A stretch of 15,205 nucleotides of DNA, from positions 1 through 15,205 of the forward strand of contig VAYG01000007.1 in the NCBI GenBank assembly GCA_005885015.1, read 5' to 3'. Each line of letters begins with the position of its first letter. Position 1 is the stretch's first letter. The notes under the pieces are model-generated. The model worked only from the letters and a program-made list of their open reading frames with translations, made no database searches and had not been told where the DNA came from. Shown piece after piece: positions 8,483 to 14,805 of this stretch. A program made the translations under genes and the position numbers. The stretch is from Actinomycetota bacterium (GTDB taxonomy: Bacteria; Actinomycetota; UBA4738).

Positions 8483-8488
8483 ATGGTA
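8483..8488 (-). promoter_or_regulatory. Candidate -10 element for leaderless glnE mRNA
   Basis: On the minus strand TACCAT is followed by exactly six bases and then the GTG start of glnE, with no Shine-Dalgarno sequence. A TANNNT box ending six to seven bases before the start codon is the usual signature of leaderless actinobacterial transcripts. No good -35 element is seen. The same geometry occurs at nadE. Confidence 0.4.
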
Positions 8489-8520
8489 CTTCGCGCATCC
8501 ACCCGCTCCGCGCAAAGGAA

Positions 8521-8551
8521 GAGGCCCGGCGAGGTGACCTCGCCGGGCCTC
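8521..8551 (-). terminator. Strong hairpin terminator after the GPGG operon
   Basis: A perfect 13-bp stem (GAGGCCCGGCGAG with CTCGCCGGGCCTC, loop GTGAC) is followed on the minus strand by TTCCTTTG, a short U-rich tail. It lies 32 bases beyond the last GPGG stop and 45 bases before the glnE start, so it separates the two minus-strand transcription units and implies that glnE has its own promoter. Confidence 0.8.
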
Positions 8552-8583
8552 GTCGTCAGGTCGGTCTCAGCCCGCCCGCGGCG

Positions 8584-8757
8584 TTAGGAGAAGATGCTCA
8601 CGCCGCCCGGGCCGATCAACAGGCCGACGATGATGAGCACGATGCCGGCCAGGACGCCGCCACGGATGAGTGTGACGATCCCAGCGATCACGAAGACCGC
8701 CGCAATGAGCCACAGGAGCGTGGCCGCCCCTCCACTCGCTGCCAAGAGCGCCAACAT
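8584..8757 (-). CDS. GPGG-motif small membrane protein, copy 2 (57 aa)
   Basis: ATG at 8757 follows GGAAGGGGG with eight bases of spacing; stop TAA at 8584-8586. The protein is almost entirely hydrophobic: a short N-terminus MLALLAASGG, a helix of about WLIAAVFVIAGIVTLI, a turn with RGGVLAG, a second helix IVLIIVGLLIG, and the C-terminal signature GPGGVSIFS. This matches the small actinobacterial membrane family named for its GPGG motif, whose function is not established. It lies 45 bases after its close paralogue and directly before a strong terminator, so it is the last gene of the operon. Confidence 0.85.
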   Translation of the reverse strand: MLALLAASGGAATLLWLIAAVFVIAGIVTLIRGGVLAGIVLIIVGLLIGPGGVSIFS

Positions 8758-8802
8758 GTCAGGTTCCCCCTTCCTGTCTGGAGTGGGCCGTCCGTCCCGC
8801 CA

Positions 8803-8997
8803 TCACCCGCACGTGAAGATATGCACTCCGCCCGGACCGACCAGCAGGCCGATGATGATCAGGACGACTCCTGAGAGCACACCGCCTCGAACGAGGGTGA
8901 TGATGCCCGCGATGACGAAGACGGCGGCGATGATCCAGAGGGTCGAGGCGCACCCGCCGGCCGCGCGGGCCAGGATCTCCATCGTGATGCCCGTCAT
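8803..8997 (-). CDS. GPGG-motif small membrane protein, copy 1 (64 aa)
   Basis: ATG at 8997 overlaps the upstream gene stop as TGATG and follows GGGAGG at seven bases, so it is preferred over the internal ATG at 8982, which lacks a ribosome binding site. Stop TGA at 8803-8805. Two hydrophobic helices (about WIIAAVFVIAGIITLV and GVVLIIIGLLVG) flank RGGVLSG, and the C-terminus reads GPGGVHIFTCG. It is clearly paralogous to the next gene: over the core most residues are identical or conservative. It differs by a longer N-terminus with Cys16 and a Cys-Gly tail. Probable inner-membrane hairpin protein; function unknown. Confidence 0.85.
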   Translation of the reverse strand: MTGITMEILARAAGGCASTLWIIAAVFVIAGIITLVRGGVLSGVVLIIIGLLVGPGGVHIFTCG

Positions 8998-9554
8998 CAC
9001 CGAGCCTCCCGCATCGGCTGGCCACCCTCTCCCTGCACCAGCTCCTCGAAGAGGGTTCGGTAGTGCACCATGGCTTGCCGAAGGTCCTCGGTCCCCGCGT
9101 CTCCCCCGTCGCTCGACACCGAGATTGCATGGGCTGCCCGGTAGTTCTCGACCAGGTTCGGGTGGTCCACGGAGATGTCCGCGGCTCGCGTCTCGAAGTC
9201 GTCCATCGGATAGCCGCGTTCGCGCATCACGTCGGTGACCAGCCGATCGGCGTCGCGAACCGAATCGGCGGGTGAGTCCACGAAACGACCCTGCACGACC
9301 CTCCAGGCCTCCGCATAGCGGAGTCGGGCCGCTGGGTCGAGCGGTCGGATGGTGAGCTCCTCCCGGCGCTTCTGCCTCGCTTCGAGCTCCGATTCGGCCT
9401 CCCTGCGGTCGCCGGCTGCCTGGACGGTGCGGTCGTACTCGGGGCCGAACGACTCCCGCAGCCGGCCCGTTCTCTGCTTGCGGTACATGGCCCACGCCAC
9501 CACCCCCACGACGACCAGGGCAGCCGTGATCAGGACCCAGATCCACCACTGCAT
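8997..9554 (-). CDS. Membrane-anchored coiled-coil protein (185 aa), unknown function
   Basis: ATG at 9554 follows AAGGAGAG four bases upstream; longer in-frame starts give a poor, Arg/Pro-rich extension. One N-terminal membrane segment (MQWWIWVLITAALVVVGVVA, about 1-22) is followed by a basic stretch and a charged heptad-like region (about 45-72, with RREAESELEARQKRREEL), then a conserved soluble domain with LRYAEAWRVVQGRFVDSP, DADRLVTDVMRERGYP and LVENYRAAHAI, and DLRQAMVHYRTLFEELV at the end. I recognise this as a widespread conserved hypothetical of actinobacteria without assigned function. It likely faces the cytoplasm as an N-in or N-out single-pass protein. It is translationally coupled to the GPGG genes, suggesting a shared membrane role. 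Confidence 0.85.
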   Translation of the reverse strand: MQWWIWVLITAALVVVGVVAWAMYRKQRTGRLRESFGPEYDRTVQAAGDRREAESELEARQKRREELTIRPLDPAARLRYAEAWRVVQGRFVDSPADSVRDADRLVTDVMRERGYPMDDFETRAADISVDHPNLVENYRAAHAISVSSDGGDAGTEDLRQAMVHYRTLFEELVQGEGGQPMREAR

Positions 9555-9709
9555 GGGGCTCTCCTTGCTCGTCGGGGGGCGCCCGCGGGCACGGCCAGTA
9601 AGGGTTACCCCGAGCAAAGCTCAAGCAATCCAGCTCGAATTGGCATGTGACCGGCCCATTCCGACCACGCCCCCTCCTGGTTCCGTATGAAGGGGTGAGA
9701 GGAGACGGG

Positions 9710-10840
9710 GTGGTCAGACGCTCATGGCTCTGGGCCATCGCGGGAGCCGCTCTCGCCTTGACGGTCGGAGCGGTAGTGCTGGTCCGAGTCGGGCCCTTCG
9801 GCGCCGTGACCACCACACCGACGAGCCGGACCCCGCCTTCCCCCTCACCTCCCCCTCCAGTCATCACCCGGTTCGACCTGGGGGCCATCCCGATCCGGTC
9901 CGTCGTGGCCGCTGAAGGCGCTCTGTGGACGGTTGTGGAGAGCAGGACCACAGAGCGCGTGTTCCTGGTGCGGGTAGATTCCAACACCGGGGCTGTCAGG
10001 AGAGTCCCCTTCGGACGGGCCCAGCCCCTCTGGGTTGCGGCAGGCTTCGGGGCCATCTGGGCGGCCGGATGTCCTCACGAAGAACCGAACGGGAGTTGCC
10101 CGGATGGAACCGTCTACCGACTCGACCCGACCGATCTTCGGATCAGTGCTCGGGCCCGCGTGGGCGGGAACATGCAGAGCCTGGCCGCTGGAGAAGGTGC
10201 GGTCTGGGTTGGGCAGTTGACGTACGTGAACAACGTGCCGCAGCCCGGCTATCTGTTTCGCGTGGATCCCGAGACGCTTGCTCTCCATCGATACTCGCTC
10301 GAGCCGCTGCGCAGGAGAGGTCCGCCGTGTTGTGCCGTCCCACTCACGACCGCACAAGGGGCCGTTTGGATGCTCCCGGGCCAACGACTTGTCCGGTTGA
10401 ACCTGGCGTCCGGCCGATTCGTACGCCTTCGTGCCTCCGGGATTGATCTCGTGGGAGATGAAGATGCCGTTTGGCTGCTGGGGGATCGCCCGCAACGCCA
10501 CCCCTCGTTCCTCCATTCGAAGATCTTGCGCATCGACCCGGCCACGAACTCCGTGTCGGATGTCGGCCCCGAGGCCACGGCGGTTGCCGCCCGCGATGGA
10601 GAAGTGTGGATGCTCAAAACATCCCTCGATGGCAGCGATCGCACGCTGCTGCTCCAACGCCTAGATCCGGGCACCGGACATCCGACCGGCCCGCCCCTCA
10701 CCGTGGAAGCCGGACCGCCCAAGGTCAACTTCGAAGGCGGCATCTTCTTCAGCTCCCTCGTTCATCTCGCGTACGCCGAGGGCGCGCTCTGGGTCACTGT
10801 CGGAGATTCCCTCGAAGCCATCCGGATCGCTCCTCTGTGA
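9710..10840 (+). CDS. Membrane-anchored seven-bladed beta-propeller protein (376 aa)
   Basis: The GTG at 9710 is chosen because AGGAG lies five bases before it and the membrane segment begins right after; longer in-frame starts lack a site. Order: MVRRSWLW, one membrane helix (about 7-28, AIAGAALALTVGAVVLV), a Pro/Ser/Thr linker (about 33-51), then a beta domain in which a G-x-hydrophobic-W motif recurs seven times: GALWTV, GAIWAAG, GAVWVG, GAVWML, DAVWLLG, GEVWMLK, GALWVTVG. Each repeat alternates with a strand like VYRLDPTDL, LFRVDPETL or ILRIDPATN, the pattern of YVTN/quinoprotein-like propellers. The propeller should lie outside the membrane, and binding rather than catalysis is likely; the ligand is unknown. 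It is divergent from the coiled-coil/GPGG operon. Its TGA directly abuts the glnA2 control region. Confidence 0.85.
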   Translation: MVRRSWLWAIAGAALALTVGAVVLVRVGPFGAVTTTPTSRTPPSPSPPPPVITRFDLGAIPIRSVVAAEGALWTVVESRTTERVFLVRVDSNTGAVRRVPFGRAQPLWVAAGFGAIWAAGCPHEEPNGSCPDGTVYRLDPTDLRISARARVGGNMQSLAAGEGAVWVGQLTYVNNVPQPGYLFRVDPETLALHRYSLEPLRRRGPPCCAVPLTTAQGAVWMLPGQRLVRLNLASGRFVRLRASGIDLVGDEDAVWLLGDRPQRHPSFLHSKILRIDPATNSVSDVGPEATAVAARDGEVWMLKTSLDGSDRTLLLQRLDPGTGHPTGPPLTVEAGPPKVNFEGGIFFSSLVHLAYAEGALWVTVGDSLEAIRIAPL

Positions 10841-10841
10841 A

Positions 10842-10885
10842 TTAACCGGCGCGTAACCGAACCGATGGTCCCAGCGGGGTACGCT
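10842..10885 (+). promoter_or_regulatory. glnA2 promoter with GlnR-like half sites
   Basis: TTAAC (10842) and GTAAC (10853) start 11 bases apart, with a weaker GATGG at 10864; a -10-like TACGCT lies at 10880-10885. Aligned on TTAAC, the repeats and the -10 box match the glnA1 region, with TTAAC-to--10 distances of 38 and 37 bases, and both -10 boxes sit in GGGTANGCT. GTAAC fits the gTnAc half of the GlnR consensus exactly. The array starts two bases after the previous gene stop. Repeats are seen; regulator identity is inferred. Confidence 0.45.
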
Positions 10886-10919
10886 GAGACACCCCGAGAG
10901 CGCGGAGGCGGAAGCAACG

Positions 10920-12164
10920 ATGAGCCTTTCCAAGGAAGCCGAGTTCGTCCTGCGGACGGTAGAGGAGCGCGGGATCAAGTTCATCCGCCTGTGGTTCACC
11001 GACGTCCTGGGCTTCCTCAAGTCGATCGCCATCACATCGCAGGAACTGGAGGGGGCCCTCACCGAAGGCGTGGGCTTCGACGGATCGGCCATCGAGGGGT
11101 TCGCCCGGATCCAGGAAGCCGACATGGTCGCCAGGCCCGACCCGGCGACCTTCCAGACCATCCCGTGGCGGTCGGAGGCCCAGGTCGCCCGGATGTTCTG
11201 CGACGTCTACGACCCCGACGGCACGCCCTTCGACGGCGACCCGCGCCAGGTTCTGAAGCGGCAGCTGGCGAGGGCGGCGGATCTCGGCTTCACCTACTAC
11301 GTGGGCGACCGAGTTCCTGGACCGGGGCAGCTACTTCGATCTCACGCCACTCGACGTGGCCACCGATCTGCGCAAGAGAACGGTGGAGTACCTCGAGGCC
11401 ATGGGGATGCCCGTGGAGTCCTCCCACCACGAGGTGGCTCCGTCACAGCACGAGATCGACCTGCGGTACGCGGACGCCCTCACCATGGCCGACAACATCA
11501 TGACCTACCGGCTCACGGTGAAGGAGGCCGCCCACGAGTTCGACGTGTACGCCACGTTCATGCCGAAGCCGGTCGCGGGGGTAGACGGCAGCGGCATGCA
11601 CACGCACATGTCGCTGTTCGAGGGCGACCGGAACGCCTTCTTCGACCCGACCGACGAGTTCCACCTATCCAAGACCGCCCGGGCCTTCATCGCCGGCGTG
11701 CTGCGCCATGCCCGCGAGCTCACGCTGGTGACCAACCAGTGGGTCAACTCCTACAAGCGGCTGGTTCCCGGCTACGAGGCGCCGGTGTACATATGCTGGG
11801 CCCGCCGCAACCGCAGCGCCCTGGTCCGTGTGCCCATGTACAAGCCGGGCAAGGAGGGCGCCACCCGGATCGAGTTCCGCTCCCCCGACCCGGCCTGCAA
11901 TCCCTACCTCGCCTTCGCCAGCATGCTGGGCGCGGGATTGGCCGGGATCGAGAACGAATACGAGAACGGCGGGCTGCCGGCATCGAGTCGCTGCCGGAGG
12001 ACCTGTTCGAAGCCATCGTGGCGGCGGAGCGGTCCGAGCTGCTGCGGGAGACGCTGGGCGATCACGTCTTCGAATACCTGATCCGGAACAAGCGCGAGGA
12101 GTGGGACGCCTACAAGGCGTACGTCACGCCCTACGAGCTGGAGCGCTACCTCCCCCTGCTGTAG
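10920..12164 (+). pseudogene. glnA: Type I glutamine synthetase (GSI-alpha-like), two frame-shifting deletions
   Basis: ATG at 10920 follows GGAGG. Segment 1 (10920-11306) carries GFDGSAIEGFARIQE and ends YYVG. Segment 2 is in the next frame (about 11308-11964) from TEFLDRGSYFDLTPLDVATDL through HHEVAPSQHEIDLRY, FMPKP, DGSGMHTHMS, NRSALVRVP, IEFRSPDPA to ENEYE. Segment 3 returns to the first frame (11964-12164), RRAAGIESLPEDL to ELERYLPLL. The first junction lacks about 14 residues normally holding the PELEFF metal-ligand glutamates; the second lacks about 15 residues of the loop equivalent to the adenylylation loop. Because the first frame has no stop, one 414-residue reading frame spans the gene, but its middle 217 or so residues are nonsense. 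HHEVAPSQHEID and the C-terminus are of the subclass not regulated by adenylylation. If the lesions are real the enzyme is dead; otherwise it is a second active synthetase. nadE follows at 39 bases. Confidence 0.9.
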
Positions 12165-12191
12165 GTCCGCGGGTGGCGGCTATCGAGGCGC

Positions 12192-12197
12192 TACGCT
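12192..12197 (+). promoter_or_regulatory. Candidate -10 element for leaderless nadE mRNA
   Basis: TACGCT is followed by six bases and then the GTG start of nadE; there is no Shine-Dalgarno sequence. This is the same hexamer as the glnA2 -10 candidate and the same spacing as at glnE. No convincing -35 element is visible. Confidence 0.4.
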
Positions 12198-12203
12198 TGC
12201 TCC

Positions 12204-13946
12204 GTGGTTCGCATCGCGCTGGGACAGATCAATCCCACCGTCGGTGACCTGGGCCGGAACACCACGAGGATGGTCGAGTGGGCGGCTCGGGCTACCGAGG
12301 CCGGGGCCGACCTGATCTGCTTCCCCGAGCTGGCCATCACTGGCTACCCGCCCGAAGACCTCGTGCTGCGGCCGCGGTTCGTGGCGGACAACCTGGCCGC
12401 GCTCGAGGAGCTGGCCCGACGAACGGCCTCCGGATGCGCAGTGCTCGCCGGGTTCGTCGACCGATCTGAGGCCGGTCTGCACAACGCCGCGGGGCTGCTG
12501 GCGGGCGGCAAGGTGGTGGCCCGCTACCACAAGGTGAAGCTGCCCAACTACGGCGTGTTCGACGAGCAACGCTACTTCGTTCCCGGCGATTCGGCCTGTC
12601 CCGTCCGGCTGGCCTCCTCGGCGCTGGGGATCTCGGTGTGCGAGGACGCGTGGGCGCCCGGCCGGCCGTGGGACGAGTACGCCCGCGACCGAGTGAAGGT
12701 CATCCCGAACATCAACGCGTCCCCCTACCACAGGCACAAGATCGCCGAGCGGCTGGAGGTCTGCCGGGCCAGGGCCGCGGACACGGGGGCATGGATCGTC
12801 TACGTGAACTCGGTGGGCGGGCAGGACGAGTTGGTGTTCGACGGCGGCTCGATGGTCGTGTCGCCCGACGGCGAGCTGGCGTGGCACGCCGCCATGTTCG
12901 AGGAGGACCTCCTGGTCGTGGACATCGACGTGCCCGAGGCGGCGGCCGGATTCGATGGACCCGATGTCGCGCCCACGGTCGTGCCGAAGCCGGCCCTCCT
13001 GTCGATCCAGCGACCCCCGTGGCCAGAGGGACCCGAGGAGGTGTACCGAGCGCTCGTCCTCGGGCTCGGCGACTACGTGAGGAAGAACGGGTTCGAGGAG
13101 GTGGTCCTCGGCCTCTCCGGTGGCATCGATTCGGCGCTGACCGCCACGCTCGCCGCCGACGCGCTTGGTGCAGCCGCCGTGCGCACCGTGACCATGCCCT
13201 CTCCCTACACCTCCGCGGAGAGCCTGGCCGACGCCGCCGAGGCGGCCCGCCGGCTGAACGTGCGGCTCGAGGAGGTGCGCATCGACGACGTGTTCAAGGC
13301 CTACCTCTCCGCCATGGAGGACGTGTTCCGGGGCACGGACGAGAATGTGGCGGAGGAGAACCTCCAAGCAAGGATCCGGGGCAACATCCTGATGGCCATC
13401 TCGAACAAGTTCGGCTCGCTGGTGCTGGCGACCGGCAACAAGAGCGAGATGGCCACGGGCTATTCGACGCTGTATGGAGACATGGCAGGCGGGTTCGCTC
13501 CCATCAAGGACGTCCCCAAGACGCTCGTGTTCGAGCTGGCCCGGTGGCGCAACGCGCAGTCGGATCCGCCGCCCATCCCCGAGCGGATCATGACGAAACC
13601 GCCCAGCGCCGAGCTCCGGGTTGGGCAGAAGGACACGGATTCGCTCCCGCCCTACGAGCTCCTCGACCCCGTCCTCGAGGGGTACGTCGAGCGGGACCGC
13701 TCGGCCGAGGAGCTGATCGAGGAAGGGTTCGACCCGGACGTGGTGCGAAGGGTGGCGGCCATGGTGGATCGCGCCGAGTACAAGCGCCGCCAGGCCCCTC
13801 CGGGGGTCAAGATCACCCCGAAGGCCTTCGGGAGGGACCGCCGGCTGCCGATCACGAACGCCTACCAGCGGGCCAAACCGCCCTTGGGTCCCCAGGGTCC
13901 GATTTCGACCAGGGCGGTCGGCCGACCTGCCGCTGGAACCGACTGA
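12204..13946 (+). CDS. nadE: Glutamine-dependent NAD+ synthetase (580 aa)
   Basis: NadE makes NAD+ from deamido-NAD+ and ATP, the last step of NAD synthesis, taking ammonia from glutamine. The N-terminal nitrilase-type amidase (about 1-260) shows the triad Glu42 (CFPELAITGYPPED), Lys112 (HKVKLPNYGVFDE) and Cys146 (ISVCEDAW). The C-terminal ATP-pyrophosphatase domain starts with the PPi loop LGLSGGIDSAL (SGGIDS at 305-310) and includes TMPSPYTS, GNKSEMATGY and YGDMAGGFAPIKDVPKT. The length is normal for the two-domain form. The GTG at 12204 begins the conserved MVRIALGQINPTVGDL; no ribosome binding site precedes it and a -10-like box suggests a leaderless mRNA. It follows glnA2, so a glutamine producer and a glutamine consumer are neighbours. 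The frame is intact. Confidence 0.96.
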   Translation: MVRIALGQINPTVGDLGRNTTRMVEWAARATEAGADLICFPELAITGYPPEDLVLRPRFVADNLAALEELARRTASGCAVLAGFVDRSEAGLHNAAGLLAGGKVVARYHKVKLPNYGVFDEQRYFVPGDSACPVRLASSALGISVCEDAWAPGRPWDEYARDRVKVIPNINASPYHRHKIAERLEVCRARAADTGAWIVYVNSVGGQDELVFDGGSMVVSPDGELAWHAAMFEEDLLVVDIDVPEAAAGFDGPDVAPTVVPKPALLSIQRPPWPEGPEEVYRALVLGLGDYVRKNGFEEVVLGLSGGIDSALTATLAADALGAAAVRTVTMPSPYTSAESLADAAEAARRLNVRLEEVRIDDVFKAYLSAMEDVFRGTDENVAEENLQARIRGNILMAISNKFGSLVLATGNKSEMATGYSTLYGDMAGGFAPIKDVPKTLVFELARWRNAQSDPPPIPERIMTKPPSAELRVGQKDTDSLPPYELLDPVLEGYVERDRSAEELIEEGFDPDVVRRVAAMVDRAEYKRRQAPPGVKITPKAFGRDRRLPITNAYQRAKPPLGPQGPISTRAVGRPAAGTD

Positions 13947-13954
13947 ACCCTCAC

Positions 13955-13960
13955 TACAAT
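13955..13960 (+). promoter_or_regulatory. Candidate -10 element of the tRNA-Lys gene
   Basis: TACAAT, close to the TATAAT consensus, ends seven bases before the first tRNA nucleotide, placing the start of transcription at or just before the mature 5' end. It lies in the 21-base gap after the nadE stop. No good -35 hexamer is visible. Confidence 0.4.
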
Positions 13961-13967
13961 CGAAATC

Positions 13968-14039
13968 GGGCCGTTAGCTCAGTGGCAGAGCAGGGGGCTT
14001 TTAACCCTCGTGTCGTAGGTTCGATCCCTACACGGCCCA
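13968..14039 (+). tRNA. tRNA-Lys, anticodon TTT
   Basis: A complete 72-base cloverleaf: acceptor stem GGGCCGT with ACGGCCC, D arm GCTC/GAGC, anticodon stem GGGGG/CCCTC (one G-T pair) with loop CTTTTAA giving anticodon TTT, and T arm GTAGG-TTCGATC-CCTAC. The discriminator base is A. The genome does not encode CCA after it, so the end is added enzymatically. It reads AAA and AAG lysine codons. Confidence 0.97.
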
Positions 14040-14055
14040 CGGTGGCGGCCACCGT
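14039..14055 (+). terminator. Hairpin directly after tRNA-Lys
   Basis: ACGGTGG (14039-14045) pairs perfectly with CCACCGT (14049-14055) around a CGG loop. It starts at the discriminator base and is followed by TTCGTC, a weak U-rich tail. Probably a terminator or 3' processing element of the tRNA transcript. Confidence 0.45.
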
Positions 14056-14110
14056 TCGTCCGGCGCTGAAGACCCTCCGCGGCTTGGACGATGTTCATCT
14101 GTGAGGACTC

Positions 14111-14464
14111 GTGGATACCTGCTCGGCCTGCGGGGCCCGGCTGAAGCCAAAGCTGAGGTGGTGCTGGCGATGCTACGCGCCCGTCGGACAACCTGAACCC
14201 GGCCCCGGGCTGCCTGCACGGACGAGCCAGATCAACCTCGACCAGGATTCGCCGCCCCGGTACTCGCGGTGGCGATCCGGTCCGACCACGTTTGGGCCGG
14301 TGGGGCGGATCTCCATCACGTTGGCCCTCGCGTTCTTCGGCTGGGTGACCTTCTACGCCTTCCACTTCGTGGACGGGCCTCTGGTGATCGCCGACGTGGC
14401 CGTGTACGCCGTGGGCGCGTTCTTCGTCCTGCGCCACGCCTGGAGGCGCGATCGAGTGGCCTGA
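14111..14464 (+). CDS. Small zinc-ribbon protein with two membrane helices (117 aa)
   Basis: GTG at 14111 follows GAGGA; a stop lies in frame nine bases upstream, so no longer form is possible. The N-terminus MDTCSACGARL and LRWCWRCYAP give Cx2C (residues 4-7) and Cx2C (18-21), a rubredoxin/zinc-ribbon knuckle pair. A Pro/Gly/Arg-rich linker (about 25-65) leads to two hydrophobic helices, about 68-88 (ISITLALAFFGWVTFYAF) and 91-108 (LVIADVAVYAVGAFFVL), and a basic tail RHAWRRDRVA that should stay in the cytoplasm. It is a typical actinobacterial zinc-ribbon membrane hypothetical; its function is not known. It seems to be a single-gene unit ending on a hairpin. Confidence 0.75.
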   Translation: MDTCSACGARLKPKLRWCWRCYAPVGQPEPGPGLPARTSQINLDQDSPPRYSRWRSGPTTFGPVGRISITLALAFFGWVTFYAFHFVDGPLVIADVAVYAVGAFFVLRHAWRRDRVA

Positions 14465-14468
14465 GTTC

Positions 14469-14497
14469 GGGAGCCCGGCACCAAGCCCTGGGCTCCC
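14469..14497 (+). terminator. Hairpin terminator after the zinc-ribbon membrane gene
   Basis: GGGAGCCC (14469-14476) pairs with GGGCTCCC (14490-14497), with possible extra GG/CC pairing inside the 13-base loop. It begins five bases after the stop. No U-tract follows. The rest of the 14465-14805 gap holds a short unremarkable stretch (14498-14628), then the promoter and leader listed next. Confidence 0.6.
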
Positions 14498-14628
14498 TCC
14501 ATTGGGGCGGACTTCTCGCCTCCAATCAGTCCGCCGCAAGCAGAGGCGATCACAATTTCTGGGTCGGGAGGGCACGCGAGGGCTCTCATTTCCCCTCACA
14601 AGAACGCCAAAAACCTACTCAGGGCGGC

Positions 14629-14657
14629 TTGACACCTTTCGGGGTGTGCGGCAAAGT
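14629..14657 (+). promoter_or_regulatory. Sigma70-type promoter for the secreted-protein gene
   Basis: A perfect TTGACA (14629-14634) is separated by 17 bases from CAAAGT (14652-14657), giving an expected start near 14664 and a leader of about 140 bases before the GTG at 14806. It is the best -35 element seen in the window, and it stands in a locally AT-richer patch. Confidence 0.5.
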
Positions 14658-14687
14658 GCGCCCTCGCGTGGGCGGGATTGAGGCGTT

Positions 14688-14790
14688 CTTGCCCTGTGTG
14701 AAGTTCGGCTATCGGTGGAAGGGGGGGATGCGACCCGAGTCAATCGAAGCCGGTAAATAGGCAAGCTGTGGAAGTGTTCAACACTCACAG
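14688..14790 (+). ncRNA. Candidate structured 5' leader RNA, unassigned
   Basis: Nested pairing is visible: CTTGCC (14688-14693) with GGCAAG (14760-14765); inside it TCGGCT (14705-14710) with AGCCGG (14748-14753, one wobble); inside that TCGG (14712-14715) with CCGA (14735-14738). A separate hairpin follows at once, CTGTG-GA-AGTG-TTCAA-CACT-CACAG (14766-14790), and it ends exactly where the Shine-Dalgarno AAGGGGG (14791-14797) begins. I compared it from memory with GEMM (c-di-GMP), ydaO (c-di-AMP) and cobalamin riboswitches and found no match to their conserved cores. It could be a cis-regulatory RNA or only a stabilising leader. Confidence 0.4.
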
Positions 14791-14805
14791 AAGGGGGTTC
14801 ATAGC

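Noticed and set aside
8594..9238. 214-residue plus-strand reading frame with an internal repeat
   Set aside because: The repeat is the antisense image of the two GPGG genes, which have proper starts, ribosome binding sites and membrane helices on the minus strand.
12638..14104. 488-residue plus-strand reading frame across nadE and the tRNA
   Set aside because: Out of frame with nadE and runs through the tRNA gene.
14641..14680. Possible c-di-GMP (GEMM) riboswitch suggested by a GGCAAAG string
   Set aside because: The second conserved core (ACGCAAAGC type) and the tetraloop-receptor pattern are absent, and part of the string is the -10 region.
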